Part shown: in pieces, positions 31,868 through 40,083 of the stretch
Layout of the letters: each line of letters opens with the position of its first letter
Position numbering within the stretch: position 1 is the stretch's first letter
DNA from: CAYPUG01 sp964413905
Lineage (GTDB): Bacteria > Chloroflexota > Anaerolineae > JAADDB01
Reading direction: 5' to 3'
Assembly: GCA_964413905.1 (NCBI GenBank)
Contig: CAYPUG010000001.1
Span: 1 to 64,000 of the forward strand
Length of the DNA: 64,000 nt
Made by a program: the position numbers and the translations under genes
Notes under the pieces: generated by a model
The model's input: the letters and a program-made list of their open reading frames with translations, nothing else
Databases searched by the model: none
Told to the model about the DNA's origin: nothing

Positions 31868-34800
31868 TTACCAACGACGTAATCCTTCCAGGACACGCTC
31901 CAACCGGGAGCGCCAGTGAGCATCGATGGGGATGTACACCCGCCGTCGCCCGACCCGACAACCTTCCGGCAGGCGGCGTTCCAGGGTCCGCCAGTCCGGC
32001 CGGTCCAGGTCCGAACGGTGTAACGCCAGACGATCCCCTTCTCGGCCGATGCGGTCCACCCGCGCCTCCCGAGCCAGGATTTTGATGCGTACGACGAATA
32101 ACAAGTCCTCCGCTTCCTCGGGCATGGGCCCAAATCGGTCCACAAGTTCCTGCTCCATCGCTGTCAGAGCGTCTAAGTCCGTAATGGCCGCGACGCGCCG
32201 ATAGAGCTGCAAGCGTAATTCCTCATCGGGCACATAGGCCGTGGGGAACCCTGCGCGCACGGGAAGATCCAGGTGCACGGCCGCAGGCAGCGGGTCCGGT
32301 GTCTCCCCGGTCGCGGGAAGGTCGAATTCCCCGCGCTCGCGCAATTCCTGAACGGCCTTAGCCAACAACCGCGCGTACAGGTCAAAGCCCACCGCGGCGA
32401 TGTGACCGTGTTGCCGAGCGCCCAGGAGTTCGCCCGCACCCCGCAATTCCAAATCTTGCATCGCGATACGGAACCCTGCGCCTAAATCAGAGGCTTCATA
32501 AATGGCCTGTAACCGACGTCGCGCTTCCGGGCTAAGCCGTTTCCCCTTGTCATACAAGAGATACGCGTACGCGCGTACCGCGCCACGCCCTACCCGTCCC
32601 CGCAACTGGTACAACTGAGCCAAACCGAATTGATCCGCCCGGTTGATGATAATAGTGTTCGCGGTAGGGATGTCCAACCCGCTCTCAATGATGGTCGTGC
32701 TTACAAGAACGTCGATCTCCCCCCGGGCAAAGGCCAACATAGTTCGTTCCAACTCCCGTTCCGACATCTGCCCATGTGCCACGGCTACTCGCGCTTCGGG
32801 GACAATACGACGTATCTGGTTGGCGACGATCGCGATGCCTTGCACCCGATTGTGAACGAAGTACACCTGCCCACCTCGATCCAACTCCCGTAAAATAGCC
32901 TGGCGAATCAGATGCTCGTCATATTCTGCCACCGTGGTTTTCACGGGCAAACGTTCCTCCGGCGGAGTGGTCATCGTGCTCATGTCACGGATGCCCGTTA
33001 AACTCATATGGAGCGTGCGGGGAATAGGGGTCGCAGTCAACGTGAGCACATCCACGCTGGTTCGCAGCCGCTTCAACTTCTCTTTGTGCACTACACCGAA
33101 CCGCTGCTCTTCATCGATGATGAGAAGTCCCAAGTCCTTGAATTCCACATCGTTGGAGAGCAAGCGGTGGGTGCCGATGACAATATCCACACTGCCCGCC
33201 TTCAATCCCTCGATGACTTTCTGCTGCTGGGAACGGGTAAGGAAGCGCGAGAGCATGGCAACGTTCACAGGGAAAGGTGCCATGCGCTCCCGAAAGGTGT
33301 TATAGTGTTGCTGGGCGAGTACGGTCGTGGGCACCAGCACGGCCACTTGTTTCCCATCCATCACGGCTTTGAACGCGGCCCGGACGGCCAATTCCGTTTT
33401 CCCGAACCCCACATCCCCCACCACCAAACGATCCATGGGCCGAGGTTGTTCCATGTCTCGCTTGATCTCTTCTGCGGCTCGAAGTTGATCTTCGGTCTCT
33501 TCGTACGGAAAGGCCGCCTCCAGTTCCTGCTGCCAGGGGGAATCCGGGCTGAACGCGTGGCCACGAATGGCGGCCCGCCGCGCGTACAACTCCAACAATT
33601 CCTTAGCCATCTCTGCCACAGCCCGACGCGCCCGACGCTTGACCATATCCCAATCCGCGGTGCCCAAACGGTTGAGCACAGGAGGCGTCCCGTGGGGGCC
33701 CACATAACGGGCCAAGCGTTCGGCCTGGTATACCGGGACGAACAACTTGTCCCCATGCGCGTACTCAATTTCTAGGTACTCCCGTTCCTCACCGTCAAAA
33801 TTCCGCCGTACCAATCCTCGATAGATTCCGATGCCGTAATCCACATGAACCACGTAATCACCGACTTTGACATCGGAGAAGAACGTCTCCGGCGCGGCAG
33901 GACGAACACGGGTCACGCGCCGGGGCACCCGTCGAAAACCGAACAATTCCTTGTCGGTGAAGAGGTGAAGGCGTCCTCCTGACTCGGGGTGGGGGGTCAA
34001 CACAAACCCACCGGCCAATACCCCCCGCACCACCGCCATTCCCCCTTCACCGGGGAGATTCTCCAACGCAGCAAGCGGGGCAATGGTCCTCCCCGCGTCC
34101 GTGAGCATGTCGGCCAAACGGTCTGCCTGGCGGGACACGACCACCACCCGCTCCCGACGGCCGGACAATTCCAGCAAAGAGCGCACAATATGTCGTACTT
34201 TACCGCCGAAATAGGGCGCCGCGTGAAACACATCGCCCAACAGCGCCTCGGGCAAGGGATGCCCATCCAAGTCACTTTGCCCCAACACCCACACAGGCAC
34301 ACGATCAAAGCGAATTCGTATCTCTTCCCAAGTCCAGTAAGGGCGCACCACGTTGGCCGGGAGTTCGCGGGTAACGAGCAAGTCGTTTCGGACGTGTTCG
34401 GCCTGCTCCTGCAAGTCCCGCCACACACTCTGCAATTCTTCGCCGTCCTCAACGAGAACCACGCTCTCCCGGGGCAGGTGATCGAGCAGCGTTGCGGGTT
34501 GGGAGTAAAAATAAGGAAGGTAAAACTCCAACAGCGGGAAACGACCGCCCTCGTTCAAAAGAGCGATCTCCTCTCGAATTTGCTCCGCTAAGGCCGTGTG
34601 ACACGTGCTCAGGTCCAAGTCATGCAACCGTTGGGCTGCCCGTTGCGCGTGCCGGACAAGGGCCTCCGAGGCCGGGGTTAGGAGGATGCGAGAGGGACGG
34701 GGAACATCGGACAGGGTGCGCTGAGTTTCCACGTCGAAGTACCGCATGGAATCAATCTCATCCCCGAAGAACTCTAACCGGACGGGCCACCGAGCATGCG

Positions 34801-35431
34801 GTGGGAACACATCTAAAATCCCGCCACGGCGTGAAAACATTCCCGGGCTATCTACCACAGAGGCTTCTGTGTACCCTAACGAAAGGAGCAGGGCGATGAG
34901 GTCGTGCATAGAGATGGCGTCTCCCACGCGTAGGGGGCGTACAGATAAACGCATTTCCCGCGGGGGCAAGGTCTTCCACATAAGCGCTCGAGCCGAGGCG
35001 ACCACCACCGGGGCCTCGCTGAAGCCAGAACGCCGGGACAACGCGGCCAACGCGGCCAGGCGATCACGACGAGTGTCGGCGCTCCACACGAGACGCTCGT
35101 AAGGTAAAGCCTCGGGATCGGCGAAGAGAAACACCCGGGACGCATCCCCTAGCCAGATCCGAACGGCATCCGCAATTTCTCGCGCGCGGGAAGAGGTGGC
35201 GGTGACATAAAGAAGAGGGCGGTGAAGGTGGGACGCAAGGGCAGCAGCAACGTAGGGACGGGCTGTGCGGGGAACGCCCAAGCGCCTAGGGCGCCCCGGC
35301 TCAGGCGGAGCGTTTAAGACGCGACGATAGGATGGTGCCTCGGACACCAGATCCAGGGCACCACGCAGGTGAAAGACATGCTTTTCGCCTTGGCTCTCCA
35401 CAACCGACACGGACAATGATCCACGGCCCAT
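31868..35431 (-). CDS. mfd: Transcription-repair coupling factor
   Basis: Displaces stalled RNA polymerase and recruits UvrA. The 1,187-residue protein has the full domain order: UvrB-like N-terminal modules (to about 400), the RNA polymerase-interacting domain (about 480-560, VGDYVVHVDYGIGIYRGLVR), a RecG-like helicase with GDVGFGKTELAVRAAFKA, DEEQRFGV, TATPIPRTLHMSL, STTIIESGLDIPTANT and QLRGRVGRG, and the C-terminal TRCF domain. ATG at 35431 is the likely start; no strong ribosome binding site precedes it, and TTG at 35449 is possible. Nothing unusual in the motifs. Confidence 0.97.
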   Translation of the reverse strand: MGRGSLSVSVVESQGEKHVFHLRGALDLVSEAPSYRRVLNAPPEPGRPRRLGVPRTARPYVAAALASHLHRPLLYVTATSSRAREIADAVRIWLGDASRVFLFADPEALPYERLVWSADTRRDRLAALAALSRRSGFSEAPVVVASARALMWKTLPPREMRLSVRPLRVGDAISMHDLIALLLSLGYTEASVVDSPGMFSRRGGILDVFPPHARWPVRLEFFGDEIDSMRYFDVETQRTLSDVPRPSRILLTPASEALVRHAQRAAQRLHDLDLSTCHTALAEQIREEIALLNEGGRFPLLEFYLPYFYSQPATLLDHLPRESVVLVEDGEELQSVWRDLQEQAEHVRNDLLVTRELPANVVRPYWTWEEIRIRFDRVPVWVLGQSDLDGHPLPEALLGDVFHAAPYFGGKVRHIVRSLLELSGRRERVVVVSRQADRLADMLTDAGRTIAPLAALENLPGEGGMAVVRGVLAGGFVLTPHPESGGRLHLFTDKELFGFRRVPRRVTRVRPAAPETFFSDVKVGDYVVHVDYGIGIYRGLVRRNFDGEEREYLEIEYAHGDKLFVPVYQAERLARYVGPHGTPPVLNRLGTADWDMVKRRARRAVAEMAKELLELYARRAAIRGHAFSPDSPWQQELEAAFPYEETEDQLRAAEEIKRDMEQPRPMDRLVVGDVGFGKTELAVRAAFKAVMDGKQVAVLVPTTVLAQQHYNTFRERMAPFPVNVAMLSRFLTRSQQQKVIEGLKAGSVDIVIGTHRLLSNDVEFKDLGLLIIDEEQRFGVVHKEKLKRLRTSVDVLTLTATPIPRTLHMSLTGIRDMSTMTTPPEERLPVKTTVAEYDEHLIRQAILRELDRGGQVYFVHNRVQGIAIVANQIRRIVPEARVAVAHGQMSERELERTMLAFARGEIDVLVSTTIIESGLDIPTANTIIINRADQFGLAQLYQLRGRVGRGAVRAYAYLLYDKGKRLSPEARRRLQAIYEASDLGAGFRIAMQDLELRGAGELLGARQHGHIAAVGFDLYARLLAKAVQELRERGEFDLPATGETPDPLPAAVHLDLPVRAGFPTAYVPDEELRLQLYRRVAAITDLDALTAMEQELVDRFGPMPEEAEDLLFVVRIKILAREARVDRIGREGDRLALHRSDLDRPDWRTLERRLPEGCRVGRRRVYIPIDAHWRSRLERVLEGLRRW

Positions 35432-35459
35432 GTTGTATCCATTACACAACCCACGGCTG

Positions 35460-35484
35460 CGTGACCGACATTTCGCGTGTCACG
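35460..35484 (-). repeat. Possible remnant of the dispersed element
   Basis: GTGACCGACATTTCGCGTGT resembles TTGACGGACATATCGCGTTT of the copy at 21622 and is flanked by CGTGAC/GTCACG. It is short and could be chance. It lies in the 149-base gap upstream of mfd, where no other signal is seen. Confidence 0.3.
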
Positions 35485-35580
35485 GCGGCGACCTGGCGCC
35501 GCTTTGATATCTTTGGAGTGCAGCAACCTGTACGAAACCGCCCGGCCGAGTTGTCACCCCGTGGACGGCTTTTCAATGTA

Positions 35581-36195
35581 TCATCCCTTTTTCGCCGTTT
35601 TCTCCGTCCCCGGACGTTCCCCACCATGTCGCGCACGGGTGTTCACAAAACGCATGGCCGGTTCAATGCCCTGAGTGACCCATATTTCGATCGCGTCCGC
35701 GGCCTCCTCACGCACCACCCGCATCGCCTCCTCTTCCTCATCGGTGAACGGGTGCAAGACGAAGTCCGCGGGATCCATACGACCCGGCGGTCGCCCGATG
35801 CCCACGCGCAAACGCGGGAAATCGGACGTTCCCAAGTGCTGGATGATGGAACGCATCCCTTTGTGCCCGCCATCCCCGCCCTTGGGACGCATCCGCAATA
35901 CACCAAACGCCAGATCAAGGTCGTCATACACTACCAAGATATCTGTCAAAGGTACCTTGTAGAACCGCACAATGGGAGCTACGGATTTTCCGCTCAAGTT
36001 CATGTACGTTTGCGGTTTGACCAACAACACCTCCCCTTCACCCATGCGCACTTTCACGGCCAACGCGTCGAACTTGTGCGGTGCGAACATGACCCCATGC
36101 CGCCGGGCGAGAATGTCCAAGATTTGAAAACCGACATTGTGTCGCGTGCGCTCATACGCCCGTCCGGGATTGCCCAAACCGAACACGATCTTCAT
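35581..36195 (-). CDS. pth: Peptidyl-tRNA hydrolase
   Basis: Frees tRNA from prematurely released peptidyl-tRNA. The 204-residue protein shows FGLGNPGRAYERTRHNVGF with the catalytic His, KPQTYMNLSGKSV, VVYDDLDLAFG, GGDGGHKGMRSIIQHLG and FPRLRVGIGRP. The ATG at 36195 gives the standard MKIVFGLGNPG start; the frame runs 150 codons further upstream but overlaps another gene. A basic C-terminal tail (RARHGGERPGTEKTAKKG) is a little longer than usual. It starts two bases after the stop of the envelope protein gene upstream. Confidence 0.96.
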   Translation of the reverse strand: MKIVFGLGNPGRAYERTRHNVGFQILDILARRHGVMFAPHKFDALAVKVRMGEGEVLLVKPQTYMNLSGKSVAPIVRFYKVPLTDILVVYDDLDLAFGVLRMRPKGGDGGHKGMRSIIQHLGTSDFPRLRVGIGRPPGRMDPADFVLHPFTDEEEEAMRVVREEAADAIEIWVTQGIEPAMRFVNTRARHGGERPGTEKTAKKG

Positions 36196-36197
36196 GG

Positions 36198-36947
36198 CTA
36201 TGGTCTCACCCGTACCCATATCCAAAGGATAATACGTTTCAGCACTTCGTATCCGATCCACACCAAATACGCCCACAACGCGTATCGGGCACCGCGCAAA
36301 GCAGCCTTCCGAATCCGCTGACTGTTGAAAATCTGCCCAAATTGGCTGAAAATACCCCGCCCGGTTCCCTGATGTTGACCGGCCACTACCGTCGCCGTAG
36401 GTGTAGGCGAAGGGATAGGGGTAGGCGTAGGTATTTCGGGCAGGACCACCACGGCCGGTGTCGGGGTGGGTGCGGGGGTCGGAGTAAAGCGCGGTGTCGG
36501 GGTAACCGTCGGCGTGGGTGTGGGCGTAGGCCTGGTGTTTGCCACGTCCACACGCACAATGGGCGATTCGATGTAGTTGCCGTCGATTTTGACCACGCGG
36601 AGTTTCAGCGCGTAAGGACCATCCGGCAGGGGGCGCGTGTCCCACAAGCCTAACAGACCGTTGGGTTGTTGGTTGTAATGCGCTTCACCGATGAAAATCC
36701 ACCCCTGATCCCCAGAAGGCGGTGGCCAGGGCGCATAATACAACTCGTACCTTTGGAATTGGGGATGAACGGCGACGCCGGAAATGCGCACTTCTCCGCG
36801 CACCACGTCACCGTTTTTGGGTATGGTAATCAACGCCTCTGCGCCTTGAGCGTGCACACCCGTACCGATAATTCCCCACGCTATGAACAAAGATACGAGC
36901 AAGATGGCCGCGAGCGACATCCATCCTCGTCGTGAATACATGTACAT
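36198..36947 (-). CDS. Exported protein with Ig-like domain, Thr/Pro linker and C-terminal membrane segment
   Basis: A 249-residue protein with a signal peptide (LAAILLVSLFIAWGIIGTGVHAQG), an Ig-like beta domain (about 38-135, ALITIPKNGDVVRGEVRISG ... LPDGPYALKLRVV), a long Thr/Pro repeat linker (about 138-190), and a hydrophobic C-terminal segment (YALWAYLVWIGYEVLKRIIL) followed by a basic tail. The layout suggests an outer-surface domain tethered to the membrane. ATG 36947 has GGAGAGG upstream. It is followed two bases later by pth. No family recognised beyond the fold. Confidence 0.78.
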   Translation of the reverse strand: MYMYSRRGWMSLAAILLVSLFIAWGIIGTGVHAQGAEALITIPKNGDVVRGEVRISGVAVHPQFQRYELYYAPWPPPSGDQGWIFIGEAHYNQQPNGLLGLWDTRPLPDGPYALKLRVVKIDGNYIESPIVRVDVANTRPTPTPTPTVTPTPRFTPTPAPTPTPAVVVLPEIPTPTPIPSPTPTATVVAGQHQGTGRGIFSQFGQIFNSQRIRKAALRGARYALWAYLVWIGYEVLKRIILWIWVRVRP

Positions 36948-36978
36948 GTTCTAACCTCTCCATCCAGCCCAGAGTATC

Positions 36979-38109
36979 TCATACTTCTTCATCAAAGAGC
37001 ACTTCTGCTTTGATATCTTCTTCCTCTTCCAAGTTACCGCCCAACGCGCCGGCTACAACGCCAACAGATGCCATAAAGGCTGAATATCGTTCCAAGGACA
37101 GGGCGTGTGCGGTCGGCAAACCGGCCCACGCCGCGAACACATCTTTGGGTAAGACATAAGAAATCGTCAAGGAGACAACGAAGATAATAGCCCACAAAAA
37201 TGTCATGCCCAAGAGTAAGGTGCCAAAAAGCACGATTTGTGTTCGGGCAATCTGCTCCCGTAAATGAACTTCACGCGTGATTTGGCCCATGTTCTGACCG
37301 TAGTACATGAGAAAAGTTGCCAAAAGTGTCGCACCTACCGGACCGGCCAGGATGAGGGAGAAAGGCAAATGTGCACCGATCTCCCACGCTTCCGCGGTCA
37401 TCAACAAGAACACCGTGGACACCGCAGCCGCGGCCGTCAGGCGTCCCAAGTAAACGGGCATCTCCCACGGCGCGTATCGCCAGATATCCAACAAAATTCC
37501 TCCCGGGTCGGTGAAGAAAGTGCGCACGTAAAAGGCCAACCGACCCCAATGAGGCCGCTGTTCCTCCAAGCGTGCGTCGGCGATAAGGTGCAGATGATGG
37601 TTAATGGCCTCGATGACCTCTTCTGGAAACGGTTCAATCTGCAACAGCGTTGGATCCTCTATCGGCTGGGAGGGGCCGGTGAGGGTATGCTTTACGTCCC
37701 ACAGGTGAGATAACATATGGAGCACTAAGCCCCCCAGACGTTCAGGCAACACATCCTTCGCCCCTAAGCGCGCGGTGGAAACCACCGCGACTTCCAGGGC
37801 GGAGGAGGGAATCCCCATCGTAGAGATCCGGTGCCGAGGGTTCAATTCGTTGGGAACCACCACAATCGCGTAATCCCAGCGACGGAGGATCTTCTCCTCT
37901 GCCCCGATTTCCAACAAAGGCAGGGGATCCAATGCCCCCACGGGAACGTATACCCGCCGCTCTACAAAGGGCATCTCCCATTCAAAATCGGGGAACTGCT
38001 CCTGAAGAAGGGTCAACACCTCATCACGGGCTAAAGTATACGCGGCCAACATTTCCTCGTTACGAAGGTCCGCAGCCAGCACCCAGCCCACGCTGACCAC
38101 CGAACTCAT
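36979..38109 (-). CDS. Membrane protein of unknown function
   Basis: A 376-residue protein. The first 180 residues look soluble and mixed alpha/beta (VVSVGWVLAADLRNEEMLAA, ALDPLPLLEIGAEEKILRRW, RWDYAIVVVPNELNPRHRIS), with LVLHMLSHLWDVKHTLTG holding three histidines. Residues about 205-345 have about four membrane segments (AAVSTVFLLMTAEAW, LILAGPVGATLLATFLMYY, LFGTLLLGMTFLWAIIFVVS). The C-terminus is acidic. The histidine cluster recalls a degenerate zinc-protease site, but it lacks the HExxH pattern. The start overlaps hisA by four bases (ATGA), so it is co-translated with hisA. Function unknown. Confidence 0.75.
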   Translation of the reverse strand: MSSVVSVGWVLAADLRNEEMLAAYTLARDEVLTLLQEQFPDFEWEMPFVERRVYVPVGALDPLPLLEIGAEEKILRRWDYAIVVVPNELNPRHRISTMGIPSSALEVAVVSTARLGAKDVLPERLGGLVLHMLSHLWDVKHTLTGPSQPIEDPTLLQIEPFPEEVIEAINHHLHLIADARLEEQRPHWGRLAFYVRTFFTDPGGILLDIWRYAPWEMPVYLGRLTAAAAVSTVFLLMTAEAWEIGAHLPFSLILAGPVGATLLATFLMYYGQNMGQITREVHLREQIARTQIVLFGTLLLGMTFLWAIIFVVSLTISYVLPKDVFAAWAGLPTAHALSLERYSAFMASVGVVAGALGGNLEEEEDIKAEVLFDEEV

Positions 38110-38879
38110 CGCAACACCTCGCGAACACGAGATAACGCAGCGGAAAGGTCCACGCGGCCGGCGTACAGCGCCTGACCGATGATGACTCCGGCCACGCCCC
38201 GATGAGCCACCGACAACAAGGCGTCAATATCGGCCAGACCGGCGACCCCACCCGAGGCAATAACACGCAAACCGGTCTGTTCGGCCAGACGGGCCACGGC
38301 CTCCGCGTCCACCCCCGAGAGCATACCATCCCGTTGGATGTCCGTGTACACAGCCCAACGCACCCCGGCTTCACGCATGGCCTGTCCCAACGCGACAACA
38401 GAGACCTCACTCACCTGGGCCCACCCGTGCGTAGCCACCCGCCCCTCACGCGCGTCTAGCCCCACGGCAATGCGCTCCGAGCCGAAGCGACGCAGGGCTT
38501 CCCGTACTATGTCAGGGCGGGTGACTGCAACCGTGCCCAACACCACCCGCGCGACTCCCAAATCCAACACCGACCGAATATCCTCCAACGTCCGCAAACC
38601 TCCACCAAATTGTATCGGCACAGGAACCTCATTACAGATCGCAGCAAGAGCCTGAAGATTGGGAGATAACACCTCGGGGTCGAGAGAATCCCCCAACGCG
38701 CCGTCCAAGTTGACCACGTGCAACCACGTGGCGCCCTGGTCTACCCATCGCCGCGCGATCGCTACAGGATCGTCGCCGTACACCGTCTCCGCGTTCGGAT
38801 CTCCTTGGCGCAACCGAACACACTTACCACGCCGCAGATCGATGGCCGGAAATATGTCAAACATGATGTTGTTACCCAT
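38106..38879 (-). CDS. hisA: ProFAR isomerase of histidine biosynthesis
   Basis: Catalyses the Amadori rearrangement of ProFAR to PRFAR, the fourth step of histidine synthesis. The 257-residue TIM barrel has FPAIDLRRGKCVRLRQGD with the first catalytic Asp, VPIQFGGGLRTLED, the second catalytic Asp in WAVYTDIQRDGMLSG, and VIASGGVAGLADI. The start at 38879 has GAGG upstream; ATG 38864 is also possible and closer to the usual N-terminus. No other his gene is in the window, so the pathway is dispersed here. Confidence 0.95.
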   Translation of the reverse strand: MGNNIMFDIFPAIDLRRGKCVRLRQGDPNAETVYGDDPVAIARRWVDQGATWLHVVNLDGALGDSLDPEVLSPNLQALAAICNEVPVPIQFGGGLRTLEDIRSVLDLGVARVVLGTVAVTRPDIVREALRRFGSERIAVGLDAREGRVATHGWAQVSEVSVVALGQAMREAGVRWAVYTDIQRDGMLSGVDAEAVARLAEQTGLRVIASGGVAGLADIDALLSVAHRGVAGVIIGQALYAGRVDLSAALSRVREVLR

Positions 38880-38900
38880 GCCCTGGCCTCATCTTTTTTC

Positions 38901-38914
38901 CTGATGGACGGACA
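38901..38914 (+). repeat. Partial dispersed element (terminal repeat)
   Basis: CTGATGGACGGACA matches the left terminal repeat at 21622-21635 at 13 of 14 positions and the copy at 14468 over its first 13 bases. The rest of the element is not recognisable. Confidence 0.45.
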
Positions 38915-39246
38915 AAACGTCACGGATGCTATCGAAGCGGCGAGAGGTCGTCGCACTCCAAAAACTTTCCCAGGTACTCCTATGAAACAAGTACAATCTC
39001 GAGAATTTCCTAAAATCCCTTCCCAAAATCGGCGAAAGAAGTGTTCACTATTTTACCGCACATAAAGGACAGGGTGAAATGCACCGCGTCCTGTTCCGGG
39101 GCTTTCCAACAGTCTGATACGTGAAGATATTGTATCGGCCATTGAGTCGTTGCATGTCCTTTTTAGAAGGCTCTTGATAAGCGAAGGCAATGCCTCCACC
39201 TCCCCCCTGTGTGTTGAAAAAAGACTGGATTGTGTCCTTGCCGGGC

Positions 39247-39275
39247 TTGAAGTTCTTATTGAGTCGTGTTACACT
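39247..39275 (+). promoter_or_regulatory. Sigma-70 promoter for tsaC
   Basis: TTGAAG (39247-39252), a 17-base spacer, and TACACT (39270-39275). Transcription would begin near 39282. A strong ribosome binding site, AAGGAGGAG, follows at about 39286-39294 before the ATG at 39307. Confidence 0.6.
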
Positions 39276-39306
39276 GTGTTGTGGTAAGGAGGAGAAAAAT
39301 CCGAGC

Positions 39307-39960
39307 ATGTACGCAGTTCGCTACAAGACCATTTGCAAACCCATAGACGCACCCGATGCCATCGCCTTCGCGGTGTCCCTGCTGCGCACGGGACACGTTA
39401 TCGCGGTGCCCACGGATACCGTGTACGGCATCGCCGCGGACGGCCTCAACCCCGACGCGATCCGACGCCTGTACGAAGTGAAGGAACGTCCGACCGACAA
39501 ACCTATTCCCTTGCTCCTGGCGGACATCGACGATGTGTGGCATGTTATCCGATCCTTTCCCGCGGGAGCCCACCGATTAGCGCAATCTTTTTGGCCTGGT
39601 CCCCTCACTCTGGTCCTCCCCGCGCGACCGGAACTCCCTCAAGTCCTCCTGGCCGGCGGGGATACGGTCGGTGTCCGCATCCCCGCGTACAAGTTATTAC
39701 GAACGTTAATTCGACGGCTGGGACACCCGCTGGCGGCCACAAGCGCCAACCTCAGCAATCATCCACCTGCGCTCACCGCACAAGACGTGATGGAACAATT
39801 GGGTGGCCGTATCCCCCTCATACTGGACGGCGGCCCCACCCCCGGAGGTCAACCGTCCACGGTGGTGGACTGCACGGTCGACCCACCGGTCATTCTGCGT
39901 GAGGGCCCCATCCCTGCAGAAGAGATTTTACGTGTGTGGAGAGGTTCCCCCACCGCGTAA
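39307..39960 (+). CDS. tsaC: L-threonylcarbamoyladenylate synthase (TsaC/YrdC/Sua5 family)
   Basis: Makes threonylcarbamoyl-AMP for the t6A modification at tRNA position 37. The 217-residue protein has the YrdC domain with GHVIAVPTDTVYGIAADGLN, YEVKERPTDKPIPLLL, FWPGPLTLVLPARPELPQ, VGVRIPAYKLL, PLAATSANLSNHPP and QPSTVVDCT. The Sua5 C-terminal domain is absent, so it is a short form. The ATG at 39307 has AAGGAGGAG 13 bases upstream; upstream frame extension is not protein-like. It has its own promoter and begins a plus-strand run leading into F420 genes. Confidence 0.95.
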   Translation: MYAVRYKTICKPIDAPDAIAFAVSLLRTGHVIAVPTDTVYGIAADGLNPDAIRRLYEVKERPTDKPIPLLLADIDDVWHVIRSFPAGAHRLAQSFWPGPLTLVLPARPELPQVLLAGGDTVGVRIPAYKLLRTLIRRLGHPLAATSANLSNHPPALTAQDVMEQLGGRIPLILDGGPTPGGQPSTVVDCTVDPPVILREGPIPAEEILRVWRGSPTA

Positions 39961-40083
39961 GTCCCTTCCCTTCTCCGAGAGAGGACTCCGCCCCAAATGA
40001 CGTGTGCTCCATTTGCGCCTGTCTTACAGGGGGACTAAGATCACCGCAAAACAGCAACGCAGACAAGGAGAATTTCGGCCACT

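Larger units (their letters stand above)
38880..39306. other. Divergent intergenic region between hisA and tsaC
   Basis: 427 bases without a gene. It contains a terminal-repeat remnant of the dispersed element (38901-38914), an AT-rich middle, and at its right end a sigma-70 promoter and ribosome binding site for tsaC. No RNA gene recognised. Confidence 0.6.

Noticed and set aside
39961..40083. tRNA or small RNA gene between tsaC and the F420 fusion gene
   Set aside because: Short hairpins exist, but no cloverleaf with a TTCGA-type T loop can be drawn.
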